Assembly (NCBI RefSeq): GCF_000718165.1
Contig: NZ_JOEY01000023.1
Location: 93,637-157,636, forward strand
DNA: 64,000 nucleotides
Direction: 5' to 3'
Origin: Streptomyces fulvoviolaceus
GTDB taxonomy: Bacteria > Actinomycetota > Actinomycetes > Streptomycetales > Streptomycetaceae
Under the pieces are notes generated by a model that saw nothing but the letters and a program-made list of their open reading frames with translations, was not told the DNA's origin and did not search any database. Every line of letters begins with the position of its first letter. Position 1 is the stretch's first letter. Positions 51,601 to 59,003 of this stretch are shown in pieces. A program made the translations under genes and the position numbers.

Positions 51601-52237
51601 CGTTGCGGGAGGTCAGAGGGGTCTGCTTGCGGCACTTGGCCAGTTGAGGGGTCGTCAGTGCGCAGGCGGGCAGTTCCACGAGACGCAGGCGTGAGGCGTA
51701 GTTGCCGCCGACGGCCTGGCTGAACGCGGCGTAGTCCAGGCCCACGTTCACCCGGCCCGAGCCGACCGCGGTCACCCCGGAGCTGGTGAGGGACCAGACG
51801 GGGCCGGAGACGCCCAAGCGCGTGGACAGCGACCTGGGCCGGACCTGGACGCCCAGCGTCCTGGGGCCGCTGTAGGCGCCCTTGCTGGGCGCGACGGCCT
51901 GCGCCCACACGGGCGTTCCCGACGCGGTGGCCTTGGAGCCGTCGGTCGCCGAGTGCTTCGGCGCCCCGAGTTCCAAGGTCGCGGTCCTGGCGGCCGGCCA
52001 CGCGGTCCGGGTCGGCACGGCCGTGTGCCGGGTGGTGTCCGAGGTGCGCACGTTCTTGTGCGGAACGGACTTCAGGCCCGTGACGGAGCTGCCGAGGTCC
52101 GGTTTCGGCTTCGCGGCCGTCCTGGGGGTGGAAGGGGGTGTGCTCGTCGTCGACCCGAAGGCCGGACCCACACACAGGGACCAGGCCAACAGCGCCGTCC
52201 ATCCCACCGCCACCAGCCGCGTGCGTCTACCGGACAC
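45647..52237 (-). CDS. Giant secreted RHS/YD-repeat protein, polymorphic toxin candidate
   Basis: 2,196 residues from the GTG at 52237, preceded by AGGGGGGA; the frame opens earlier (ATGs at 52264/52261) but this start gives a clean signal peptide (RTRLVAVGWTALLAWSLCVG). The order is: an N-terminal Ser/Thr/Ala region; a beta-rich SpvB-like part (YYFGRNELPGW, YYKQDTNYYGAYNG); many YD repeats (YDALGRTTSVW, YDADGNLLQTKDSRG, YDADGNLLLQTD); and the RHS core end VGAREYDPGLGRFVSLDPVF ... FSDPTGQ near residue 1947. A variable C-terminus of about 245 residues with a hydrophobic pre-toxin stretch follows. The tip (LYRTKMGLGTGVGGGRRG to GHVGC) matches no toxin I know. Confidence 0.9.
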   Translation of the reverse strand: MSGRRTRLVAVGWTALLAWSLCVGPAFGSTTSTPPSTPRTAAKPKPDLGSSVTGLKSVPHKNVRTSDTTRHTAVPTRTAWPAARTATLELGAPKHSATDGSKATASGTPVWAQAVAPSKGAYSGPRTLGVQVRPRSLSTRLGVSGPVWSLTSSGVTAVGSGRVNVGLDYAAFSQAVGGNYASRLRLVELPACALTTPQLAKCRKQTPLTSRNDTRNTAVSAAVTFPASFSAKPASTGAGRLASGAAGPAVYSGSASAVASAQTASTSGAATVIAATDSTGQEGGAGGTYASTLSSAGSWAQSGSSGDFTYTYKVEVPGASTSLAPDASLSYDSGSVDAKTANTQAQASWVGDGWSTQDSFVAQEFTPCDDSPEGSAGSVTTSDECYDGPILTLSLNGSSTAIVYDKDTSAYKLADDNGATVSKVTGSSNGSGTYDTSYWVITERDGTKYYFGRNELPGWASGDDTTNSVDSQRVYSAHSGDPCYDSTATSSYCTMASKWHLDYVTTATGAAMAYYYKQDTNYYGAYNGASEVKYVRDSYLAHVDYGFTTVTGPYGTVPDRIVYGTSVRCTSTSSNCGSAETSSNASYYPDVPYDLSCASGATCSAHGPSYFSTVRLSSITTQQYSASAGAYTTVDSYALTQTEPSTGDATSATLWLSSVQRTGADTTAGGSTSSITMPPVQFTGSALENRVSTATYPGLFRYRITAITNEMGGVTGVSYTLPTACSTSATPSSNTASCSPQYWTPSGYISPMLDWFNKYAVQVVLETDTTGGSATKETDYAYSGAAWHYDDDENTKPKYRTYGQWRGYQQVTTTTGNGSGDAKTKQVDSYYQGMDGDWLSSSSTRSISLTDSQGGHHTDSAQLAGRVLESTSYLGDGGGVDHSTITSYWISAATATRTRSGLPDLTANATGNAEEWTRQRVSDGGTTSWRDTETDTTYDATRSDDDFALATYSYEHTVPIDSHYDQCTATTYAPANTGANLVGLISGSEEDSVACSGFTEGSASSVPSGLNTLGAPSSVNRPDQVVSATRTFYDDTTFATAFPQSTAPTMGLVTMTRTATDYGAGAFTWRTTAHNTYDSTYHRLASTTNGNGNTTTTTYTVDSAYLTTGQSVAQPTVGGVAHTTSTTFDTERGLGLTATDADHVVTTTHYDALGRTTSVWKNSRATSSLANGTYTYTLSNTSLSGVVSNTLNDNSGYLTSASIVDSLGRPRQTQAYTPQGGRLIDDTLYDSRGWTAKQNNDYWDSATTPALSLKSVADNQVADQDVFTYDGLGRQVYDIAEKNGSLVSTTTTVYNGDATTVIPPAGGVIKTTRTDPLGRTSELDEYTANPSLTTPLNTTTGTFYLTGGTTSATTYGYDGHGQQATTTDAKGDTWTSTYDLADEVTAKTDPTAGTSTMTYDADGNLLQTKDSRGDYASFTYDALDRKTGRYAAATADQTAYTSTSSPGNQTASWVYDNANTAVSGMTYPVGHVTTATSYSGGYAYVQQAVGFNVFGESLGEETIVPSAAQGSVLGKTWKITHSYTSVNGLLWTDGYAIGGGLPAETVTHGYNNDDEPNALAGAYSYLQSTTYSANDQVAQVQLGSSTSYATVTDAYDAHTGDLTDQLVTRSTATPSSVDETAYTYDLSGNITRQTETRSGSSTTAETQCYAYDTLDRLTTAWTATDNCAATPTSGDHSTVGDGITGGAYWTSWTFDAVGNRLTQTQHTVSGTGSDTVTTSGYSSGQPNTLTATTTTGGTTGSTSYGYDSDGNTTTRHTGTADQALTWNNDDQLTKVADATAGTSTSYIYDADGNLLLQTDPTTTTLYLGSEQITLDNSAGTATGVRYYTVPGGATIVRTGTGTAYGFELAADQHGTNSLYLDYTAQTPTWRQFDPYGNPRGTTASWPDNRTFLDKTTDTTTGLTGVGAREYDPGLGRFVSLDPVFEDDSPQELGGYAYASDNPVTFSDPTGQEIGSRPNSCQYDLANCSKKVQKEVGYDPKTGLADYRRGTVVSKGTAASISSHYSNPVTDTGYTPPAPKPQPHRSWWSKSWSWTKQTFGTWDGWKNRVLPAVSFGACIVASAGLCVGIGVGIAAISYGGDWYRTGEFDGTGFAKSLLWTAAGGLVGGGLAKGLGAATWREAFLGNAFERAEVEVPLYRTKMGLGTGVGGGRRGYVTETARILDKGRSALNMAVNGQVGWGVCGEGADSALHGHVGC

Positions 52238-52549
52238 CGGATCCCCCCTAGTCACGACCATCATGCCGAACTGAAGAAATACCCGAAAGTTCAATCGCGG
52301 AGAATATGGGGTTGGAAAAAACCAACCCATGAAGAATCCGCGAACGGCGACAGATCCAGACATCCACGACGCATATTCCGTGTGACCTGAATCACATCGA
52401 CTCGCATACGGCCTCAACTCCCCATACGGTGACGCGGCCTTGGATATCCGCGATGCGGGCCCATTAACGGGCCGATCACCAAGAGTTTCTCAACCGGATT
52501 TTGCAGAATGCTTGGACTTCTTTAGCAGCCCAGGAATTGGGGGAAAGAA
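52238..52549. promoter_or_regulatory. Divergent promoter region between RHS and LamG giant genes
   Basis: 312 bp, noticeably more AT-rich than the neighbours (for example 52255-52345 and 52480-52550). It must hold promoters for both giant genes. No clear operator palindrome was found. GGGGGAAAG precedes the LamG start. Confidence 0.5.
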
Positions 52550-55500
52550 ATGCAAAAGAATGGGTCGGCTTCTCCGCCCCGCTCATGGGCGCGCCTCGCG
52601 GTCGTCGGCGCCACCGTTCTCGCGGTCGCCGGCGCGGTCGGCAGCCCCGCTCTCGCCATCGCCGCCGTCCCGGCGCACTCCCCCACCGCCACTCGGGCGC
52701 CGGCCGGCTCCTCCCTGGGCCTGACCGAGGACCAGGCGCTCGCGAAGGCCCGGTCCACCGGAAAGTCCGTCCAGGCGAGGGCCGCCACGACGGAGTCCTC
52801 CACGCTCACCGCCAACCCAAACGGCACGCTGACGCTCAGACAGACGATCGCGCCCGTACGCAAGTTGGCGGATGGGCGATGGAAGAGCTTGGACGCGACG
52901 CTGTTCCGGCACGCGGACGGCACGATCTCCCCCAAGGTGTCCACCGGTTCCCTGACCCTCTCCGGCGGCGGCGCGGACGACCCCCTGGCCACCATGCGGG
53001 CCGGCAGCGGCTCCCTGGCCGTGTCGCTGCCCTCCGCGTTCGCGCTCGGCACTCCCACCCTGTCCGGCCCCACCGCGACGTACCACGATGTGCTTCCCGA
53101 CGTGGATCTCGCGGTCACCGCACAGGACACCGGCGGGTTCAGCGAGGTCCTGGTCGTCAAGAACGCCACGGCCGCCGCGAACCCCGCCCTCACCGCCCTG
53201 ACCCTCGCCACGAAGGCCACCGGGGTCACTCTGACCGGCGACAAGGCCGGTGACATCACCGCCAAGGACCGCGCCGGACGGCTCCTGTTCTCCGCCACCG
53301 CCCCCACCATGTGGGACTCCACCCGGCCCGCCGCGAACACCCCGAAGGCGACCGACCCGCACACCGGCCAGACCGTGGACCGGCACAACGGCGCCCCCCT
53401 CGCCTCCAGTCCGGCCGCTCCGGGCGACGCGGCCCGCAAGGCGAGCCTGAAGGCCACCTACCGCCCGGGCCGCATCGGCCTGTCACCCGACCGCGGCCTG
53501 CTGACCGGCGAGCACACCACCTACCCGGTCTACATCGACCCCACCTTCACCGCATCCGGCCAGACCGACACCGTCCAGGCGTGGGCGTTCGTCGACAACG
53601 AGTGGCCCGACACCGCCTTCTGGAAGCCCGCCTCCTCCAACCCCGGACCTCTGCACGTCGGTTACACCGACTGGACTTCCGACGTCTCCACCAACCGGTC
53701 GTTCTTCCAGACCAGCGTCCACAGCGCCCTGTGGAACTCGACGGTGCTCTCCTCCGATATCTCCTTCTACGAGAACTGGTCGGCCTCCTGCACCGCCAAG
53801 GCCCTCGACCTGTACTGGACCGGCTCGATCTCCTCGTCCACCACCTGGAACAACCAGCCCTCCCGGCTCAGCAAGATCGGCTCGCAGTCCGTTGCCCACG
53901 GCTGGTCCACCTCCTGCGGCCCCGCGGACGTCACGTACTCCCTCACCTCGCTGATGCAGCGGGCCGCCGACAACCACTGGTCGAAGGCCACCTTCGGCCT
54001 GCTGGCCGCCGACGAGGGCGACGACCTGGCGTGGAAGCAGTTCAGCAAGCAGGCCACGATCACCACCACCTACGACCACACCCCCACCACCCCGACCTCG
54101 CTGACCACCAGCCCGGCCACCAACTGCACGGCCACCACGCCCACTTCACTGGGCCTGGGAGATGTCACCCTGCGCGCCGCGGTGTCCGACCCGGACGGCA
54201 CCACCAGCCCGCTCACCGCCAACTTCACGCTGAAGAACATGGCGAGCGGCACGACCTACACCCGGGCGATCAACGCCACCAGCGGCACCACGGCAAGCAC
54301 CCTCTACTCCCACACGGCCTCCGGACCCTTCAACGCGCTCACCGCGAAAACCGAGTTCGCCTGGTATCTCACCGTCACCGACCAGCATCTGACGAGCAGT
54401 CAGTCCAAGATCTGCCACTTCTACTACGACCCCACCGCACCCGGCGCCCCAACCGTCGCACCGGTCACCTCCACCACGAGTGAGTGCACCGAACTCACCG
54501 ACAGCCCCTCGGGCGACAGCCTGTGCGCCGTGGGCACATCGGCAAGCTTCACGATCACGGACACCAACACCACCACCGCGCCCGGCAGCTACCGCTACCA
54601 GCTCAACGGCGGCAACCCCGTCAGCGTCACCGCGTCCAGTACCGGCCCCTACACCGCCAACATCTCGCTGAAGCCGACCACCCAGACCGACGTCCTGACC
54701 GTCACCGCCGTCGGCACCAGCGGCAACGTCGGCGACACCTACGACTACCGGTTCATCGCCCAGGCCCCCGCCACCGCCACCACCGACGACCTCAACGGCG
54801 ACGGCAACGCCGACCTGCTCACGGTCGGCGGCAAGAACTCCCTGCCCGCCGGACTCTGGCAGGCCACCGGCAACGGCGGCGGCAAGGTCAACGCCGTCGC
54901 CCGCAACATCGGCATCGACGGCAACGGCGTCTCCACCACCCAGACCGCCACCTCCTTCACCGGCACCCAGGCCGTCACCGGCCACTTCTTCACCGGGGAC
55001 GGCTTCAACGACGTCCTCGACTACGGCTACGACACCTCAACCGGCGCCATCAGCGGCGAGATCCTGCGCGGCCAGGGCGACGGCACCGACCTCCAGCCCG
55101 TCGACTCCCTTCCCGTCACCAACGCCACCGGCGTCTTCGCCCTGACGACGACCACCTTCAACGACGACGGCACCACCACCGACACCACCACCCCGGCCAC
55201 CTCCATCGCCACCGGTGGCGGGCTCTACTACACCGTCAACGGGGAGACCCCCACGGGCTATCCGGACCTCCTCCTGGTGATCAACGGCTCGCTCTACGAC
55301 GAGAACTCCGTGCCCGCCACAGGTCTGTACCCCGGTGCCGACCAGGCCACCGACCTGGCCGACTACAACCCCTACTGCCTCGCCCAGAACACCGCCACCA
55401 CCACCAACTGCACCACCGGCTGGAGCGGCTGGACCCTCACCAGCACCCTCGACGCCAACGGCCTGCCGGAGCTGTTCGCCCGCGACACCAGCACCGACAC

Positions 55501-57625
55501 CGGCGACCCCTCCCACGGCCAGCTCTGGTACCTCAGCCCCGCCAACCTCCAGACCCTGACCTACGACGCCCTCTCCAACGGCGCCACCGACACCACCCTC
55601 ACCTCCGTCGAGGCCGCCGCCTCCGGCTGGGACTCCGCCAGCCAGCCCACCCTCCAGGCCGCCGACATCAACAACGACGGCACCCCCGACCTGTGGACCC
55701 TCGGCAGCACCGGCACCGCAACCGCCCATGAGATGACCCTCTCCGGCACTACCGCCACCTTCACCACCCCCACCGGCCAAGCCCTGAGCACCGACACCCA
55801 CGACTGGCCCCTCAACGACTACGACACCACCGCCCTCACAGCCGACGACAGCGGCACCAGCGCCATCACCCTCACCGGCACCAGCGGCGTCACCGCACCG
55901 GAAGGCGGCCTCTTCGACCCCGACGTCGCCCTCGACGCCGGCGACCACGACTACCTCCAGGGCGCCAAGGCCCTGGACCTGACGAAGTCGTTCACCGTGT
56001 CCGTCTGGGCCGACCCCACCGCCTACGGCGGCGCCGTGCTCTCCCAGAGCGGTAGCGCCGACTCCGGCATCCTGCTCTTGCCCACCACAGACGGCTGGCA
56101 GTTCGGCCTCAACACCGGTGCCGGCACCGCGTGGAGCTTCGACACCGTCACCGGCGGCACCGTCCACCTCGGCACCTGGGCTCACCTGACCGCCACGTAC
56201 GACAAGACCACCGGCGTGATGAACCTCTACGTCGACGACGTCTTCGTCGCCACCGGAAACCACACCGCCCCCAGCACCGGCGCGAGCGGCAACTTCCAGC
56301 TCGGCGACGCCCTCAACGCCTCCGCCCGCACCGACTACTACAGCGGCGAACTCGCCCGCGTCCAGACCTGGACCGGCTCCGTCGTGCCCCCGGCCCAGCC
56401 CTACACCCCGGCCGGCTACCACCAGGCCGTCACACCCACCCGCATCCTCGACACCCGTACCAGCAGCGGCCTCACCTACACCAGTGGCATCACCGCCGGG
56501 GCCAGCACCGTCACCTCCGACTCCGTCACCCAACTGAAGATCGCGGGCGACAGCGTCACCTCACCCGTCAACGGCGCTCCCACCACCATTCCCGCCTCGG
56601 TCACCGCGGTCGCCGTCGACGTCACCGCCACGGCGCAGACCGACCACGGCTACGTCACCACCTACGCCGACGGCACGCAGCGTCCCGTCACCTCATCCAC
56701 CAACTTCACCGCCAGTACGACCAGAACCGGCTACCAGATCGTCCCCGTCGGCAACGACGGCAAGATCGACCTCTACACCCACATCGACACCAGCAGCGGC
56801 ACCACCGCCCTGATCGTCGACCTCACCGGCTACTTCACCAGCAGCCCATCCCTCACCGGCAACCAGACCTACGCCCCGCTCACCAGCGAGGTCCGCGCCC
56901 TGGACACCCGCTCCAGCGTCGCCCACACCACCCTTTCCAGCACCGGAACCGTCGCTGCCGGCACCAACTTCACCCTCCAGATCACCGGCCTGAACGGCGT
57001 ACCGGCCAACGCGACGGCCGTCGCCGTCAACCTCGCCGCCGCCAACGCCGCCGACACCGGCTTCCTCCAGGCATACGCCACCGGATACGCCCCCACCGCC
57101 GACACCAGCCTCAGCTACAACCCCGGCAACGCCATCGCCTCACTCTCCGGCGACGTCCCCATCGGCACCAACGGAACCATCACCATCTCCGTCCACAGCA
57201 GCGCCGCCGCCGTCATCGCTGACATCAGCGGCTACTACACCACCAGCACCACCGGCCAGAAATTCCACACCACCAACCCCACCCGCCTAGTCGACACCCG
57301 CAGCGGCATCGGCGGAAGCTCCAGCCCCGTCACCTCCCTCGGCACCTACACCCTCGCCACCAGCACGACCCAGCAAGTCACCATGGCCACCACCCCCACC
57401 CTCGCCGCCATGCTCACCGTCACCAACTCCACCGGCAGCGGCTACGCCATCGCCTACCCCACCGCCGTCGGCAAACCCGCCACCAGCAACCTCAACTGGG
57501 GCACCGACGACACCCTCGCCAATCTCACCCTCACCCCCACCGACGCCAACGGACAGATCAGCATCTACAACAACAGCGACGGCACCGCCGACTTCATCGT
57601 CGACACCAGCGGCTACCTCAGCTGA
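52550..57625 (+). CDS. Giant secreted LamG/FG-GAP repeat protein
   Basis: 1,691 residues. Signal peptide (RLAVVGATVLAVAGAVGSPALA) ends near residue 38. An N-terminal all-beta region (about 80-520) contains DNRLRE-like TWNNQPS and FGLLAADEGDD segments. Ig-like Thr-rich modules follow, then FG-GAP/VCBS calcium loops (DLNGDGNADLLTVG, DINNDGTPDLWTLG). A LamG lectin domain (about 1110-1290: FTVSVWADPTAYGGAVLSQ, NLYVDDVFVATG) precedes three C-terminal repeats each starting TRxLDTRxS. No enzyme motif. It should act outside the cell as adhesin or carbohydrate binder and may be the partner of the divergent RHS protein. Confidence 0.88.
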   Translation: MQKNGSASPPRSWARLAVVGATVLAVAGAVGSPALAIAAVPAHSPTATRAPAGSSLGLTEDQALAKARSTGKSVQARAATTESSTLTANPNGTLTLRQTIAPVRKLADGRWKSLDATLFRHADGTISPKVSTGSLTLSGGGADDPLATMRAGSGSLAVSLPSAFALGTPTLSGPTATYHDVLPDVDLAVTAQDTGGFSEVLVVKNATAAANPALTALTLATKATGVTLTGDKAGDITAKDRAGRLLFSATAPTMWDSTRPAANTPKATDPHTGQTVDRHNGAPLASSPAAPGDAARKASLKATYRPGRIGLSPDRGLLTGEHTTYPVYIDPTFTASGQTDTVQAWAFVDNEWPDTAFWKPASSNPGPLHVGYTDWTSDVSTNRSFFQTSVHSALWNSTVLSSDISFYENWSASCTAKALDLYWTGSISSSTTWNNQPSRLSKIGSQSVAHGWSTSCGPADVTYSLTSLMQRAADNHWSKATFGLLAADEGDDLAWKQFSKQATITTTYDHTPTTPTSLTTSPATNCTATTPTSLGLGDVTLRAAVSDPDGTTSPLTANFTLKNMASGTTYTRAINATSGTTASTLYSHTASGPFNALTAKTEFAWYLTVTDQHLTSSQSKICHFYYDPTAPGAPTVAPVTSTTSECTELTDSPSGDSLCAVGTSASFTITDTNTTTAPGSYRYQLNGGNPVSVTASSTGPYTANISLKPTTQTDVLTVTAVGTSGNVGDTYDYRFIAQAPATATTDDLNGDGNADLLTVGGKNSLPAGLWQATGNGGGKVNAVARNIGIDGNGVSTTQTATSFTGTQAVTGHFFTGDGFNDVLDYGYDTSTGAISGEILRGQGDGTDLQPVDSLPVTNATGVFALTTTTFNDDGTTTDTTTPATSIATGGGLYYTVNGETPTGYPDLLLVINGSLYDENSVPATGLYPGADQATDLADYNPYCLAQNTATTTNCTTGWSGWTLTSTLDANGLPELFARDTSTDTGDPSHGQLWYLSPANLQTLTYDALSNGATDTTLTSVEAAASGWDSASQPTLQAADINNDGTPDLWTLGSTGTATAHEMTLSGTTATFTTPTGQALSTDTHDWPLNDYDTTALTADDSGTSAITLTGTSGVTAPEGGLFDPDVALDAGDHDYLQGAKALDLTKSFTVSVWADPTAYGGAVLSQSGSADSGILLLPTTDGWQFGLNTGAGTAWSFDTVTGGTVHLGTWAHLTATYDKTTGVMNLYVDDVFVATGNHTAPSTGASGNFQLGDALNASARTDYYSGELARVQTWTGSVVPPAQPYTPAGYHQAVTPTRILDTRTSSGLTYTSGITAGASTVTSDSVTQLKIAGDSVTSPVNGAPTTIPASVTAVAVDVTATAQTDHGYVTTYADGTQRPVTSSTNFTASTTRTGYQIVPVGNDGKIDLYTHIDTSSGTTALIVDLTGYFTSSPSLTGNQTYAPLTSEVRALDTRSSVAHTTLSSTGTVAAGTNFTLQITGLNGVPANATAVAVNLAAANAADTGFLQAYATGYAPTADTSLSYNPGNAIASLSGDVPIGTNGTITISVHSSAAAVIADISGYYTTSTTGQKFHTTNPTRLVDTRSGIGGSSSPVTSLGTYTLATSTTQQVTMATTPTLAAMLTVTNSTGSGYAIAYPTAVGKPATSNLNWGTDDTLANLTLTPTDANGQISIYNNSDGTADFIVDTSGYLS

Positions 57626-57648
57626 CCGACACATTTCCGTGAAACACC

Positions 57649-57679
57649 GAGGCCGGGCACCCGACAAGTGCCCGGCCTC
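57649..57679. terminator. Terminator after the LamG gene
   Basis: GAGGCCGGGCAC (57649-57660) pairs perfectly with 57668-57679 around a 7-base loop, 24 bp after the stop codon. Confidence 0.85.
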
Positions 57680-57913
57680 CCCGGCCTCATCCCTGAGGGG
57701 CAGCCAAGAGCAGCGCCGGCATGCAGTGCGAACGCTGGTCCACGCTCGGGGTCGGCCACTACCGCCTGCTTACATCGCCGCGGGTAAGGGCGAGGGCTCA
57801 CAGGGGCCGGTAAACCTGCGTTCCCGGCCGTTTCCTCTGCGGGCCGTTTCCTCGGCCATCGCCAGACGCTCGCTCACCAGCCACCTGCTGCCACTGAACA
57901 CCCACCACCGGCC

Positions 57914-57970
57914 CGGAGACACCGTCCTCTGGACACGGTCGCGCCATCCCGGCCCCTGTACGGCCCCTGG
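57914..57970. repeat. Repeat X, copy 2
   Basis: Matches 26664-26721. CGGCCCCT occurs at 57950 and 57961 (11-bp spacing). It lies between the LamG terminator and the transposase fragment, at the right end of the RHS island. Confidence 0.75.
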
Positions 57971-58002
57971 ATCTTGGTACCGAGCCTCCAGACAACGCGG
58001 CA

Positions 58003-58200
58003 ATGGAGTCGTTCTTCAGCCTGCTGCAGAAGAACGTCCTCGACCGCCGGAGCTGGACCACCCGCGAGGAACTGCGGATCGCAATCGTGACCTGGATCGA
58101 ACGGACCTGCCACCGCCGCCGCAGACAAGCCGCACTCGGCTGGCTCACCCCTGTCGAATTCGAGACCGTCATGACCACACCGGCCCTCCAGGCCGCGTGA
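58003..58200 (+). pseudogene. IS3-family transposase (OrfB) C-terminal fragment
   Basis: About 65 codons with the integrase-core ending NAAMESFFSLLQKNVLDRRSW (catalytic Glu of the DDE triad in ESFFSLL) and LGWLTPVEFE, typical of IS3/IS150 OrfB. The first two catalytic Asp residues and all of OrfA are missing. A relic of an insertion at the island edge. Confidence 0.8.
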
Positions 58201-58741
58201 CCGCACCTGTCACCGGAACCTGCATCAGACCCCCTGTCCATCGGCACCTGAGACACACTCCCTCGCCAAGCAATGTCGTACCCGGAGTACGCCTCCCGCG
58301 GGCGGTGAACGGGCATCGGAACAAGGTCAGCTCCCGGCAGTCCGTAGTCCGAGCAACCGAACGGGGTACGTCGGCAACCCGCGGCTTACATGCCCCGCCG
58401 AAACCGTGAGGCACTGGGGGGCGACTCCCTGGTGCGATCTGGGGCCGTTTCAGTACGGGCCGTTTCTCCCCCACGCCGACCGGCCACGTCGGCAACGGCA
58501 CGATCCAGGCGAGCCCAGTTGCCACCACACCGCGCCTACCCTGCTACGCCCCTGGGCAGAGTGGATGACTCGGCACCGGAGCGACCCCTTCCGGTTTCCC
58601 CGCGTCCAGCCAGCGTCCAGAATCCAGTGCCCAACCAGCCACAGGAGCCATGTACCGCAAGTTCAACCGCTACGAACTGGAACATCCGTGCAGGTCAGGG
58701 GGCATTCGCACTATCGACACCGGCAACGAGGCTGAACTCAC

Positions 58742-58783
58742 GCGCAGCGGATTCATTCCGTTCAGGCAAAGTTGACGATCCGA
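58742..58783. repeat. Repeat Y, copy 2
   Basis: 42 bp nearly identical to 26843-26884 and recognisable at 43323-43349, followed 13 bp later by GTTTCCGCAGGTCAC and the tRNA half. Confidence 0.75.
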
Positions 58784-58823
58784 CAGGACAAAATGAACGT
58801 TTCCGCAGGTCACAGCCCTGCAC

Positions 58824-58869
58824 AGGTGGGGCGGGTGGGACTCGAACCCACGGCCGACGGATTATGAGT
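58824..58869 (-). mobile_element. Right att-like site: 3' half of a tRNA with anticodon CAT
   Basis: Identical over 46 bp to 43402-43447, in the same orientation, and again without the 5' half of the tRNA. The two copies bound a 15.4-kb segment holding the RHS and LamG genes. Confidence 0.8.
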
Positions 58870-59003
58870 CCATTCGTGATCTTCCGATCAGCCCCCGAGC
58901 CTTCCTAGATCTTCATGTTTCCGCAGGTCAGAAGGCTAGGCATGGTCGCCCCTCGCCATGACCTTCCTGATCCTTCTCGGCCTTTCCGTCCACTGGGCGT
59001 CCA

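Larger units (their letters stand above)
58201..59003. other. Right island border, no gene
   Basis: Non-coding DNA dense in integration-type repeats: GCGTCCA at 58602 and 58613, repeat Y at 58742, GTTTCCGCAGGTCAC at 58797, the tRNA half at 58824, another GTTTCCGCAGGTCA at 58915 and a CGTCCA pair at 58987 and 58998. No intact integrase gene lies here. Confidence 0.6.

Noticed and set aside
55037..56533. A 498-codon Gly/Val-rich frame antisense to the LamG gene
   Set aside because: Mirror of Thr/Ala-rich coding sequence; no homology-like segment.
57800..58450. Direct repeats of GGCCGTTTC as CRISPR or arm sites
   Set aside because: Too few copies, irregular spacing of about 15-16 bp and no spacers of constant size.
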